Positions 1-11,860 of a stretch of DNA of 64,000 bases are shown here, one piece after another. Every line of letters begins with the position of its first letter. The first letter of the stretch is position 1. The DNA comes from Ulva prolifera. Lineage: Eukaryota; Chlorophyta; Ulvophyceae; Ulvales; Ulvaceae. The notes under the pieces are model-generated. The model searched no databases, was not told the origin of the DNA, and was given only the letters and a program-made list of their open reading frames with translations. The stretch covers positions 344,923-408,922 of the forward strand of contig CM041204.1 in assembly GCA_023078555.1 (NCBI GenBank), written 5' to 3'. The translations under genes were made by a program, and so were the position numbers.

Positions 1-1760
1 GAGGAGCCATTGCTATGGGTCTGTTTTAGAGCTGTCACGCTTTATGCAGGGCTGCCGCGTGCACAGCTGCAGACACAGCGACAGCATATGCATACCATAT
101 GTACCGGGAGCGAGTCCCGCGGTCGCCAGGCAAGTTCAGAAATCGTACCTCGGTCACTTTTGAAGGCACAAAGCTCACTCAGTGCGAGAGATCATTCCAT
201 CGGCCCAGAGCCACAGCCATCTGCGTGCCACTTTCCTCTACGATGTCAGTCGACAATGGGCGAGAGATAGAGCGCTCTAGAGCGCCGCTGCGTGAAGGAG
301 CGAATAAGAAGTTTATGCATATGTAGCTGGTGAACACGGCACAGCCACATTTATGATGCAGCAGGGACGGCGTCGAAGCCGACGGCAACAGCCAAGTACG
401 CTTGCGCCCTCAAGACGGGTTACGCCGCGTAAGTTACCAACTGACGCGGTGTGAAGTAGCGCCACAGTGCATGCATCGCGCTGACAGGAAGCTGTGCACT
501 GTTGAGCGATCGCGGCAGGCTGCGTTGGCGTTGTGCCATGCAGTGGCTGGAGCTCATGTCATTTGTTTGCAGGTGGAAGTCTGCTGCATGCTCCGCGGTT
601 CCATTCGTGTGACACCAAGATCTTGAAACGTCCCAAGCATGCTGCAGCACTGCCAGCTGCATAGCCAGAATCGAAGTCTGGTCGGCTTCAAACTCATGTC
701 ACCCATTGCAATTGTGTGCACCGGTAAGGCACGTTCACCCAGGGCATAGCAACACCACCAACAGCCGCCGACAACAAGGTTCGGGAAGTGACGTGCGTGC
801 ACAAAAGAAGGACATCAATGCATGCACACAGCATGCGGCGCCTGGCCCACACGCAGCCTGGGTACGGTGCGGCGTGGGCCGGCGGGGCTGCGCGGCGGTG
901 TGCCGGGCTGGCGTGGTGTGCTGTGGCTCGGGGGGTGGGGGTGGGGTTTGGGGCTGGGGCGGCCCCGGCAATCGGGCGGCCAGGATGGGCGGCCTCAGGC
1001 AGCAGTGTGGTGGGCGTGGCCCTGTCGTACGGCGACGGGCGTTGTGGTGTTGGCGGTTGTGTTGTTGTGTTACAAAGGAATAAGCCGGAGGGGCCGGTAG
1101 CACCGCCAGGACCGAAAGGGAGAGCACAAGAAACGCAATGCGCACGCAGCAGGAGAGTAACAGCCAACGCCAAGGCTCAACAAGCACCCACACACCCCCA
1201 CACTCCGACACACTACCACACGAACCAACCCCCACACGCACCTCCACACGCACCCACCCCCAAACGCACCGACACCCTGAAACCCGACCCACGCACCCAC
1301 GCACCCGCACGCGGCCCAGACCCAACCCCCAACACACACACCCACACGCCAACACGCTACACGACCCCGCCGCCCGCGCGGCAGCGGCAGCCCCATGCAG
1401 CGGCCCGGCCGGCGCCCGCCCCACACGGAAACCGCCGGGGGCCTCCAGGACCCCCGCCCCAATGCCCCGACCAGGCCAGCCCCGAGCGCCGGAACAACAC
1501 ACACGGGGGCGCCCCCATCCGCGGACCCACCCGGAACGGAGCCCGCCCGAGGCGCGCCGTGTTCGGGGTTGGGGCACACGGCAGAGGCAGCACACACCGC
1601 GTATCAGCGCGTCCGAGCCTGGGATGGAGCCCGGCCCGCGAGAGAGCGGCGAGGACGCCGCGGGCGGCTCGCCGCTCAGGCCGGATGGCAGTGAGCGGCG
1701 AGAGATCATCACATGGGACCGTAAGTCCCGTCAGTACAGCCTTTCCCGCGTGACGCGCCA

Positions 1761-2055
1761 TCAGCGGGCAGCGGCGTGAACCTGGCGGGCAACGGCGCGG
1801 CAGAGCGTCGTGGAGATGTCGCGCATCGCATTCTCCAGGTAGAGCCGCCGAGAGACCGCACCTGCCCCTGCAGCCACATCGGCGAGCCTGTTCAGGAATG
1901 CGAACGCTGCCGGGCCCACACGCTCGTATGTTTCATGCGACAGCGGGACCAAGCTGAGCCCTCCGACTCCCGAGCGGCCGTACTTGTCGCGCTTCCGCCG
2001 GTCGGCGGCTTCCGCCGAGGCGCCGTCGTCGCGCGCAGCCGCGCGAACGTTGGAA
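1761..2055 (-). pseudogene. LINE reverse transcriptase C-terminal fragment, left arm
   Basis: Mirror copy of the fragment at 9987-10284. An open frame ends with a stop at 1761. It carries the PLSHETYERVGP-type segment and the LADVAA block seen at the C-terminal end of LINE-like reverse transcriptase polyproteins. Directly beside it, on the opposite strand, lies a GT-rich LINE 3' tail (about 2060-2262), so the two parts of the element point in opposite directions. Confidence 0.5.
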
Positions 2056-2059
2056 CCAA

Positions 2060-2262
2060 CGTTGTGTTGTGTGTGTGGCCGTGGGGTCTGTGCGTGCGTG
2101 TATGGGTGTGTGCTTGGCGGTCTGCAGGTCTGTGTCGTTTGCTGCGCCGGTGATGGGTTTTCTGGGCGTGGTGGGTGTCGCATGCGGGGGTGGGTGTGGG
2201 TGTTTACTTCGTCTGTTTGCATCTTTCGTGGTGCTGCCCGCCTTTGTCCTTGTAACACACGC
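2060..2262 (+). mobile_element. LINE-like 3' tail, left arm
   Basis: A GT-rich stretch ends in GGTGCTGCCCGCCT, then TTTGTCCTTGTAACAC. The same ending recurs in the window as a polar tail: near 54338 (minus strand), near 40783 (minus strand), and, with variation, near 1068 (minus), 3765-3812 (plus) and 5215-5238 (plus) in this arm. This pattern fits the 3' ends of 5'-truncated LINE copies. An inverted repeat AACGTTGG/CCAACGTT marks the junction with the oppositely oriented reverse transcriptase fragment at about 2047-2064. Confidence 0.5.
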
Positions 2263-3262
2263 AGCTTGCAACCATGGCTGCAGCGCACTGCACCCTGGGG
2301 AACACACGTTGTGCCATGCACACGCGCCAGGTGGTCGGGTGGCTGTTGACTCCGTTTGGATTGTTGATTGTGCCGGTTGGCTGTTGATTCCGTGTGGATT
2401 GTTGATTGTGGCGTTGGAGAGCTGTCTGGGGGAATTCGAAACATGCGATCTATCTGCCATGCTCGCCGAGCCGTGTAGGATATCTTGACGTCACTTCATT
2501 ACAGGATGGACCCAGGTGGCACTGGTATCAGTCAACGACAGCCAGAGCTTAGCAGGCAGGCTCGGACGTGGGCAGAAGCTCAGGCAGGCTTTCATACGTG
2601 ACCACAGGTGACGAGCAATGCACACCGTGCACATGGTGTTGAACAGCATGACTCTGCATCATTTGACTAGCTCCTACCAACGGTGCGTGTCCAGCTCCAC
2701 GCCATGGATCACGAGCACGCCCACTGACACTGCCTTGAATACTCACACATCGCGCGAGTGGTGCATGCCTGGCTTTGCCCGCGTCGGTTCGGCAAGCCAG
2801 TGCTGGCCATCAGGTCTGGGTCTGGGAATGCATCACAAAAGAAGAAAAGAAAAAAGGAAATGAGGGCTCTCATGCTTGACTGAAAACCATGCCGGCCTCT
2901 GCTCAGCATAGCCAACCATCAGGCACACACACACAACCATACAGCGACGCACAGAAGAAAATCGAAACGATTTGTCCATTGAAAAATTCTCTCGGAAAGC
3001 TCGCAGTCATCCAATACATGGCACAGCCCTGGCAATGCAGTCTGGGAGTCCTGGCCACAGGCCGGTGAGCGCATCAACACGGTGAGTGCATCCTTGTGGC
3101 GACGGTGGTAGGCAATGGCAGACTCATCAAGCCAGCGCCAGCGGCAGCCACCGCCCCGGCATGCGCCACTCGCGCCGCCGTCACAGGCCCCAAGCCAGGC
3201 CACCGGCGCATGAACCGTGCATACCACCACGCTGAGGCTGTCCTGCCGTGGGCGCTCACCCC

Positions 3263-4600
3263 TCAGCGCTGCCCCTCGCAATCAACAGCCTCCGGCCCCT
3301 GTGTTTCCGCCGGCGCGCCTGCATCATCGACGCGCTCCGCTGCTACCGGCGGCCCCTCCCCGCCGTCATCATCGGAGCTCTCCGCGAAGCCCTCGGCGAC
3401 AGAGGTGATGAGGTCGTGCCAGCTCGCGGCGGGCGCGTCCCAGCCAACGTCAGCGCGCATGCCCCCCTGCTGCATGCGGCGGAACCTCGCGGTGCCGACC
3501 TCGGCGATGGCGCGGTCGAGGGCGGCGCAGGCGCATCACGCTCGCGGCCGCCTCGCTCGCGTCGCCGCCGATGCTGATGCAGCCGGCCTCGTAGCCAAGG
3601 CGCGCGCGGCGGGCTTGTCCACCGGACCGGCAGCGGTGCACCTAGGGGCCCCTGGATAGACCCAACCCTCACATCGACACAAGTTGAGCGGCCGCGCTGA
3701 GGCATTATCGCATGCATGAGTTTACCACCATTCGCACGGTACACCAATCACATGCGGACTGCTGCTTTCCCGGTGCTGCCCGCCTGGCTCTTTATCTCCT
3801 TGCAACACCAATCGCATGCGATCAAGTCACGATTGACCCAATCCGGACACACCAGCACACAGTATGGCACAGACAGCGGCCATACCTGGCCGCGGCTAGT
3901 GCCGGACAGAAGGAAGCGCCGGCGACGATGTCCGGAGGCCCCCGGTCGACGCGACCACCGGCACCGCGCCGTAGCGCAGCGCGGCCAGTGCGACGAGGCC
4001 GCACGCTCGAAGCGTGACGGCCACAACCAGGATGTCGGCGGCGGCCACGAGGCGGTGCGGAGGCGCTCGTCCAAGCGCGACGGCCGCGGGCGCCGCGGCA
4101 GCGCCGCGGCAGGAACCGCAGCTCCCGCTCCAGCTGCTCGTCGCCGGTGCCCATCAGCACGACCTGCCACCGCGCCTCCTGCGCCGCAGCGTCCCGCGCC
4201 GCGCGGCCACTGCGTCCGCACCCTGCACCACAACAGCATCAGCCATGGCGGCCCGATCTCCCCTCGCCGACAAGCTCTCCATGCATACGATCACGGTCGT
4301 CACGGCTCAGAGGCTCTGTGTATCTCACGCCGGCATGCAAAACGCATACTTTCCTGACTGCAGGGGTCTCATGCAGAGTGCAGAGCACACAGCACAGCGT
4401 GCAAAGCGTACGGAGGCGCACCTGCGGCCCGAGGTTGGTACGAGCGTCTCCCGCGCGCTCCCTCCGGCCCGACGCAGCTGTGGCAGCGCCTTGAGCAGCA
4501 CGTCACGCCCTTCTGGTGCGTGAGGCGGCCGACGTACGCTATCTGGGTTGAGCGGCGGGCCCGCCATAAACATGTTGAACACTGCCTCGCCGCGCTGCTT
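3263..4600 (-). pseudogene. Starch synthase (GT5) relic, left-arm copy
   Basis: This is the mirror copy of the relic at 7440-8782, described there. It has the same one-base frame breaks after the QKGV motif and after the TGGL motif, so both arms carry the same lesions. The last exon is open from about 3475 down to the stop at 3263 and keeps the family's C-terminal motif. As a glycosyltransferase it would have extended alpha-1,4-glucan from ADP-glucose in the plastid, but no continuous reading frame remains. The small indels that differ between the arms also fall in this stretch. Confidence 0.7.
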
Positions 4601-5970
4601 CCCGATGGTCTCCACTGCAGGGCTCCCGGCACAAGACCTGACCGGTGATTGCCGTTGCCGGCGCCTGCTTGCCTGTGGCACCACACCCACGCACCCGCCT
4701 CCGCTCCAGCCCCAAACAAACGCACACCCTCGCCTGCTAGCAAAACAGCCCCGCCGCTCGCGCGGCCGCGGTGGCCCAGACTGGCAGCCCGGCCGCCGCC
4801 GGCCCGACGCGCAAGTCGCCGGGGGCCCCCGACCCAAGCCCCAGGACCCAACCCGCCCCCCTCCGCAGCCGTCCCCACGTCAATCCCGCGTCCGATCAGG
4901 TCAGCCCGAGGGCAGGGCGCCACGGCAGCCTCATCCAGCCGCCTGCCTAGGCCAATGCATGCCCAAGCCACGGCACCCTCGGGACGTGCCGGGCGCTGGA
5001 TCAGCGGAACAGGCGGCGCGGCGGCGGCAAAGTACCCGCACAGGGACCAACGGCCGGCGAGCGAGGGAGCTGCATCCACGCAGTGTGTACAGCGGCCTCG
5101 GTGAGTGCTGATGTGTTCGGTTGCATGGGCGTGCTGGTCTGTATACAGCACGTGCTGCGTGTTGCTGGTTGTGTGGTTGTGAGGCTCCCCTGCTTGTTGC
5201 CTGCGATGCTACCTGCCTCGCTTACTTTGTCCTTCGTACACATGTGCAGCGTGTAACTGTAGATGTGACACAAGCATCCATGGCGTCATGGTCGAGGCCC
5301 AGGTCCAATGATTAGTGGATGGCCGCTTCAGCGTTGACTGCGTGTATGGAACAAGGCAGGGGACGTATTACTGCCCTCTCTGCTATCGCTGTTTGTACAT
5401 CTAGCACCTGCAAGAAGTGCCTTATCGGTGTGGTGCGATAAGGGCGTTTGCAGCTGGGTTGCTAGCTCAAGTTGCCACCATGTTGGCGTCCTGTCACACC
5501 CCAGCACTGGCGTTCTCGGCTGGCGGAAGCGAACGACGAAATTTGACAGCAGTTTCAGTTCACGGGTTCTGGTGGGCTACGTGAGGGTGTGAGGGCGACT
5601 GCTGCACAGGATGAGCTTTCGTGTTCTGGAGACACACCTCCCATAGCGCTCTACACATCGTGAAGGCAGGTCTGCTCATAGCACTGAGTGACCTTCCTGG
5701 ATTAGTTATACACTTGTGAAGCACTTATCTCGCACGGTCTGCCTAGTGGCACGTCTTGGCGCAGCTTTTGGCCGCAGGTCATGTCGTAATCAGAACTGCA
5801 CGATCACAGGCACAAATGATACCAGCATTTACAAAACATAGGATCAGAGTGCGTTACAGACCTGTATAAATTCTTGAACTTGCATCAGGCTGTCATCTGC
5901 CTTACTAGAATTGCGTACACACTCAAACTCGCAAACACTCTCAAAGCTGGCAACTTGGCGATCAAGCTCC

Positions 5971-6070
5971 NNNNNNNNNNNNNNNNNNNNNNNNNNNNNN
6001 NNNNNNNNNNNNNNNNNNNNNNNNNNNNNNNNNNNNNNNNNNNNNNNNNNNNNNNNNNNNNNNNNNNNNN
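5971..6070. other. Assembly gap of 100 N at the palindrome centre
   Basis: Exactly 100 N separate the two arms, the conventional placeholder for a gap of unknown size. The bases on either side are already reverse complements of each other (GATCAAGCTCC before, GGAGCTTGATC after). The gap therefore lies at the symmetry axis, and any true spacer is unknown. Confidence 0.98.
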
Positions 6071-7439
6071 GGAGCTTGATCGCCAAGTTGCCAGCTTTGA
6101 GAGTGTTTGCGAGTTTGAGTGTGTACGCAATTCTAGTAAGGCAGATGACAGCCTGATGCAAGTTCAAGAATTTATACAGGTCTGTAACGCACTCTGATCC
6201 TATGTTTTGTAAATGCTGGTATCATTTGTGCCTGTGATCGTGCAGTTCTGATTACGACATGACCTGCGGCCAAAAGCTGCGCCAAGACGTGCCACTAGGC
6301 AGACCGTGCGAGATAAGTGCTTCACAAGTGTATAACTAATCCAGGAAGGTCACTCAGTGCTATGAGCAGACCTGCCTTCACGATGTGTAGAGCGCTATGG
6401 GAGGTGTGTCTCCAGAACACGAAAGCTCATCCTGTGCAGCAGTCGCCCTCACACCCTCACGTAGCCCACCAGAACCCGTGAACTGAAACTGCTGTCAAAT
6501 TTCGTCGTTCGCTTCCGCCAGCCGAGAACGCCAGTGCTGGGGTGTGACAGGACGCCAACATGGTGGCAACTTGAGCTAGCAACCCAGCTGCAAACGCCCT
6601 TATCGCACCACACCGATAAGGCACTTCTTGCAGGTGCTAGATGTACAAACAGCGATAGCAGAGAGGGCAGTAATACGTCCCCTGCCTTGTTCCATACACG
6701 CAGTCAACGCTGAAGCGGCCATCCACTAATCATTGGACCTGGGCCTCGACCATGACGCCATGGATGCTTGTGTCACATCTACAGTTACACGCTGCACATG
6801 TGTACGAAGGACAAAGTAAGCGAGGCAGGTAGCAATCGCAGGCAACAAGCAGGGGAGCCTCACAACCCACAACCAGCAACACGCAGCACGTGCTGTATAC
6901 AGACCATCACGCCCATGCAACCGAACACATCAGCACTCACCGAGGCCGCTGTACACACTGCGTGGATGCAGCTCCCTCGCTCGCCGGCCGTTGGTCCCTG
7001 TGCGGGTACTTTGCCGCCGCCGCGCCGCCTGTTCCGCTGATCCAGCGCCCGGCACGTCCCGAGGGTGCCGTGGCTTGGGCATGCATTGGCCTAGGCAGGC
7101 GGCTGGATGAAGGCGCTGCCGTGGCGCCCTGCCCTCGGGCTGACCTGATCGGACGCGGGATTGACGTGGGGACGGCTGCGGAGGGGGGCGGGTTGGGTCC
7201 TGGGGCTTGGGTCGGGGGCCCCCGGCGACTTGCGCGTCGGGCCGGCGGCGGCCGGGCTGCCAGTCTGGGCCACCGCGGCCGCGCGAGCGGCGGGGCTGTT
7301 TTGCTAGCAGGCGAGGGTGTGCGTTTGTTTGGGGCTGGAGCGGAGGCGGGTGCGTGGGTGTGGTGCCACAGGCAAGCAGGCGCCGGCAACGGCAATCACC
7401 GGTCAGGTCTTGTGCCGGGAGCCCTGCAGTGGAGACCAT

Positions 7440-8782
7440 CGGGAAGCAGCGCGGCGAGGCAGTGTTCAACATGTTTATGGCGGGCCCGCCGCTCAACCCA
7501 GATAGCGTACGTCGGCCGCCTCACGCACCAGAAGGGCGTGACGTGCTGCTCAAGGCGCTGCCACAGCTGCGTCGGGCCGGAGGGAGCGCGCGGGAGACGC
7601 TCGTACGCAACCTCGGGCCGCAGGTGCGCCTCCGTACGCTTTGCACGCTGTGCTGTGTGCTCTGCACTCTGCATGAGACCCCTGCAGTCAGGAAAGTATG
7701 CGTTTTGCATGCCGGCGTGAGATACACAGAGCCTCTGAGCCGTGACGACCGTGATCGTATGCATGGAGAGCTTGTCGGCGAGGGGAGATCGGGCCGCCAT
7801 GGCTGATGCTGTTGTGGTGCAGGGTGCGGACGCAGTGGCCGCGCGGCGCGGGACGCTGCGGCGCAGGAGGCGCGGTGGCAGGTCGTGCTGATGGGCACCG
7901 GCGACGAGCAGCTGGAGCGGGAGCTGCGGTTCCTGCCGCGGCGCTGCCGCGGCGCCCGCGGCCGTCGCGCTTGGACGAGCGCCTCCGCACCGCCTCGTGG
8001 CCGCCGCCGACATCCTGGTTGTGGCCGTCACGCTTCGAGCGTGCGGCCTCGTCGCACTGGCCGCGCTGCGCTACGGCGCGGTGCCGGTGGTCGCGTCGAC
8101 CGGGGGCCTCCGGACATCGTCGCCGGCGCTTCCTTCTGTCCGGCACTAGCCGCGGCCAGGTATGGCCGCTGTCTGTGCCATACTGTGTGCTGGTGTGTCC
8201 GGATTGGGTCAATCGTGACTTGATCGCATGCGATTGGTGTTGCAAGGAGATAAAGAGCCAGGCGGGCAGCACCGGGAAAGCAGCAGTCCGCATGTGATTG
8301 GTGTACCGTGCGAATGGTGGTAAACTCATGCATGCGATAATGCCTCAGCGCGGCCGCTCAACTTGTGTCGATGTGAGGGTTGGGTCTATCCAGGGGCCCC
8401 TAGGTGCACCGCTGCCGGTGCCGGTGGACAAGCCGCCGCGCGCGCCTTGGCTACGAGGCCGGCTGCATCAGCATCGGCGGCGACGCGAGCGAGGCGGCCG
8501 CGAGCGTGATGCGCCTGCGCCGCCCTCGACCGCGCCATCGCCGAGGTCGGCACCGCGAGGTTCCGCCGCATGCAGCAGGGGGGCATGCGCGCTGACGTTG
8601 GCTGGGACGCGCCCGCCGCGAGCTGGCACGACCTCATCACCTCTGTCGCCGAGGGCTTCGCGGAGAGCTCCGATGATGACGGCGGGGAGGGGCCGCCGGT
8701 AGCAGCGGAGCGCGTCGATGATGCAGGCGCGCCGGCGGAAACACAGGGGCCGGAGGCTGTTGATTGCGAGGGGCAGCGCTGA
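7440..8782 (+). pseudogene. Starch synthase (GT5 glycosyltransferase) relic
   Basis: Several starch/glycogen synthase motifs appear in order but in different frames. YVGRLTHQKGV lies at about 7508-7540, followed one base out of frame by DVLLKALPQL. LMGTGDEQLEREL lies near 7885-7925. HRLVAAADILVV lies near 7985-8025, and GLVALAALRYGAVPVVASTG near 8045-8102. A C-terminal exon has RFRRMQQGGM, then a W-D-x-PA-x-x-W-H-D-L-I block, and ends at a stop at 8782 after an acidic tail. In the family the segment before CGL normally reads FEPCGL with the catalytic Glu; here it reads LRACGL. The two one-base breaks and the lost Glu point to a pseudogene. Base-calling errors in this GC-rich DNA could explain the breaks but not the missing Glu. 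The N-terminal half (about 6950-7440) is GC-rich and not recognisable. Confidence 0.72.
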
Positions 8783-8789
8783 GGGGTGA

Positions 8790-9760
8790 GCGCCCACGGC
8801 AGGACAGCCTCAGCGTGGTGGTATGCACGGTTCATGCGCCGGTGGCCTGGCTTGGGGCCTGTGACGGCGGCGCGAGTGGCGCATGCCGGGGCGGTGGCTG
8901 CCGCTGGCGCTGGCTTGATGAGTCTGCCATTGCCTACCACCGTCGCCACAAGGATGCACTCACCGTGTTGATGCGCTCACCGGCCTGTGGCCAGGACTCC
9001 CAGACTGCATTGCCAGGGCTGTGCCATGTATTGGATGACTGCGAGCTTTCCGAGAGAATTTTTCAATGGACAAATCGTTTCGATTTTCTTCTGTGCGTCG
9101 CTGTATGGTTGTGTGTGTGTGCCTGATGGTTGGCTATGCTGAGCAGAGGCCGGCATGGTTTTCAGTCAAGCATGAGAGCCCTCATTTCCTTTTTTCTTTT
9201 CTTCTTTTGTGATGCATTCCCAGACCCAGACCTGATGGCCAGCACTGGCTTGCCGAACCGACGCGGGCAAAGCCAGGCATGCACCACTCGCGCGATGTGT
9301 GAGTATTCAAGGCAGTGTCAGTGGGCGTGCTCGTGATCCATGGCGTGGAGCTGGACACGCACCGTTGGTAGGAGCTAGTCAAATGATGCAGAGTCATGCT
9401 GTTCAACACCATGTGCACGGTGTGCATTGCTCGTCACCTGTGGTCACGTATGAAAGCCTGCCTGAGCTTCTGCCCACGTCCGAGCCTGCCTGCTAAGCTC
9501 TGGCTGTCGTTGACTGATACCAGTGCCACCTGGGTCCATCCTGTAATGAAGTGACGTCAAGATATCCTACACGGCTCGGCGAGCATGGCAGATAGATCGC
9601 ATGTTTCGAATTCCCCCAGACAGCTCTCCAACGCCACAATCAACAATCCACACGGAATCAACAGCCAACCGGCACAATCAACAATCCAAACGGAGTCAAC
9701 AGCCACCCGACCACCTGGCGCGTGTGCATGGCACAACGTGTGTTCCCCAGGGTGCAGTGC
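8790..9760. other. Arm segment without a recognisable gene
   Basis: This stretch and its mirror at about 2285-3255 lie between the starch synthase relic and the LINE tail. A 120-codon open frame on the plus strand (8764-9126) begins inside the end of the relic, but I recognise no domain in it. The rest contains short frames only. It may be the flanking 3' region of the former starch synthase gene. Confidence 0.35.
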
Positions 9761-9783
9761 GCTGCAGCCATGGTTGCAAGCTG

Positions 9784-9985
9784 CGTGTGTTACAAGGACA
9801 AAGGCGGGCAGCACCACGAAAGATGCAAACAGACGAAGTAAACACCCACACCCACCCCCGCATGCGACACCCACCACGCCCAGAAAACCCATCACCGGCG
9901 CAGCAAACGACACAGACCTGCAGACCGCCAAGCACACACCCATACACGCACGCACAGACCCCACGGCCACACACACAACACAACG
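9784..9985 (-). mobile_element. LINE-like 3' tail, right arm
   Basis: Mirror copy of the tail at 2060-2262. Its 3' terminus is the GTGTTACAAGGACAAAGG block at about 9784-9802, read on the minus strand. A second tail of the same type ends on the plus strand at about 10978 (CCTTTGTAACAC), opposite the one near 1068 in the left arm. Confidence 0.48.
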
Positions 9986-9986
9986 T

Positions 9987-10284
9987 TGGTTCCAACGTTC
10001 GCGCGGCTGCGCGCGACGACGGCGCCTCGGCGGAAGCCGCCGACCGGCGGAAGCGCGACAAGTACGGCCGCTCGGGAGTCGGAGGGCTCAGCTTGGTCCC
10101 GCTGTCGCATGAAACATACGAGCGTGTGGGCCCGGCAGCGTTCGCATTCCTGAACAGGCTCGCCGATGTGGCTGCAGGGGCAGGTGCGGTCTCTCGGCGG
10201 CTCTACCTGGAGAATGCGATGCGCGACATCTCCACGACGCTCTGCCGCGCCGTTGCCCGCCAGGTTCACGCCGCTGCCCGCTGA
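9987..10284 (+). pseudogene. LINE reverse transcriptase C-terminal fragment, right arm
   Basis: The frame reads through RRKRDKYGRSG, LVPLSHETYERVGP, AFLNRLADVAA and ends CRAVARQVHAAAR before a TGA. It aligns by eye with the C-terminal end of the better-defined LINE copy at 54105-54303 (shared L-x-DVAA, then A-x-R-x-x-S-x-x-L-x-R). A third, frameshifted copy lies on the minus strand at about 33955-34215. The P-x-x-x-E-T-x-x-R-x-G-P-x-A motif is typical of the region after the polymerase domain in protist and algal non-LTR polyproteins; that assignment is from memory of the family. The catalytic polymerase core is absent, so this is a fragment only. Confidence 0.5.
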
Positions 10285-10299
10285 TGGCGCGTCACGCGG

Positions 10300-11860
10300 G
10301 AAAGGCTGTACTGACGGGACTTACGGTCCCATGTGATGATCTCTCGCCGCTCACTGCCATCCGGCCTGAGCGGCGAGCCGCCCGCGGCGTCCTCGCCGCT
10401 CTCTCGCGGGCCGGGCTCCATCCCAGGCTCGGACGCGCTGATACGCGGTGTGTGCTGCCTCTGCCGTGTGCCCCAACCCCGAACACGGCGCGCCTCGGGC
10501 GGGCTCCGTTCCGGGTGGGTCCGCGGATGGGGGCGCCCCCGTGTGTGTTGTTCCGGCGCTCGGGGCTGGCCTGGTCGGGGCATTGGGGCGGGGGTCCTGG
10601 AGGCCCCCGGCGGTTTCCGTGTGGGGCGGGCGCCGGCCGGGCCGCTGCATGGGGCTGCCGCTGCCGCGCGGGCGGCGGGGTCGTGTAGCGTGTTGGCGTG
10701 TGGGTGTGTGTGTTGGGGGTTGGGTCTGGGCCGCGTGCGGGTGCGTGGGTGCGTGGGTCGGGTTTCAGGGTGTCGGTGCGTTTGGGGGTGGGTGCGTGTG
10801 GAGGTGCGTGTGGGGGTTGGTTCGTGTGGTAGTGTGTCGGAGTGTGGGGGTGTGTGGGTGCTTGTTGAGCCTTGGCGTTGGCTGTTACTCTCCTGCTGCG
10901 TGCGCATTGCGTTTCTTGTGCTCTCCCTTTCGGTCCTGGCGGTGCTACCGGCCCCTCCGGCTTATTCCTTTGTAACACAACAACACAACCGCCAACACCA
11001 CAACGCCCGTCGCCGTACGACAGGGCCACGCCCACCACACTGCTGCCTGAGGCCGCCCATCCTGGCCGCCCGATTGCCGGGGCCGCCCCAGCCCCAAACC
11101 CCACCCCCACCCCCCGAGCCACAGCACACCACGCCAGCCCGGCACACCGCCGCGCAGCCCCGCCGGCCCACGCCGCACCGTACCCAGGCTGCGTGTGGGC
11201 CAGGCGCCGCATGCTGTGTGCATGCATTGATGTCCTTCTTTTGTGCACGCACGTCACTTCCCGAACCTTGTTGTCGGCGGCTGTTGGTGGTGTTGCTATG
11301 CCCTGGGTGAACGTGCCTTACCGGTGCACACAATTGCAATGGGTGACATGAGTTTGAAGCCGACCAGACTTCGATTCTGGCTATGCAGCTGGCAGTGCTG
11401 CAGCATGCTTGGGACGTTTCAAGATCTTGGTGTCACACGAATGGAACCGCGGAGCATGCAGCAGACTTCCACCTGCAAACAAATGACATGAGCTCCAGCC
11501 ACTGCATGGCACAACGCCAACGCAGCCTGCCGCGATCGCTCAACAGTGCACAGCTTCCTGTCAGCGCGATGCATGCACTGTGGCGCTACTTCACACCGCG
11601 TCAGTTGGTAACTTACGCGGCGTAACCCGTCTTGAGGGCGCAAGCGTACTTGGCTGTTGCCGTCGGCTTCGACGCCGTCCCTGCTGCATCATAAATGTGG
11701 CTGTGCCGTGTTCACCAGCTACATATGCATAAACTTCTTATTCGCTCCTTCACGCAGCGGCGCTCTAGAGCGCTCTATCTCTCGCCCATTGTCGACTGAC
11801 ATCGTAGAGGAAAGTGGCACGCAGATGGCTGTGGCTCTGGGCCGATGGAATGATCTCTCG
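10300..11860. other. Low-complexity GT/AC-rich and unassigned arm sequence
   Basis: From about 10600 to 11230 the plus strand is GT-rich and then C-rich with repeated CCCACAC and GCCCGC words; its mirror lies at about 810-1450. The C-rich part (10980-11200) is homologous to 54560-54780, which lies in the 3' untranslated part of a LINE copy, so it is probably LINE-derived. The many long overlapping open frames here come from base composition. From 11240 to 12045, and in the mirror 1-800, I see no recognisable gene. Confidence 0.45.

Larger units (their letters stand above)
1..5970. repeat. Left arm of a ~12-kb inverted repeat
   Basis: This arm is the reverse complement of 6071-12045. Mirror positions sum to 12041 near the centre and to 12045 at the outer edge, so only about 4 bp of net indel separates the arms. 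I found at least six small differences, all between about 3.6 and 5.2 kb of this arm: for example a 3-bp insertion near 4930, 1-bp indels near 3612, 3628, 4437, 5175 and 5210, and a substitution near 5131. The rest appears identical. The arm starts at or before base 1, so its outer boundary is not visible. It contains a starch synthase relic, a reverse transcriptase fragment and LINE-like 3' tails, and no intact gene that I can support. Confidence 0.97.

Noticed and set aside
735-1753. Long overlapping open frames of over 320 codons on both strands (mirrored at 10292-11310)
   Set aside because: Both strands are open over the same GC-rich, GT/AC-repetitive DNA, the translations are low-complexity, and part of the sequence matches a LINE untranslated region. 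The frames follow from base composition.
5844-6197. Symmetric open frames that run through the N gap
   Set aside because: They exist only because unknown bases are read as open codons. The two are mirror images of each other.
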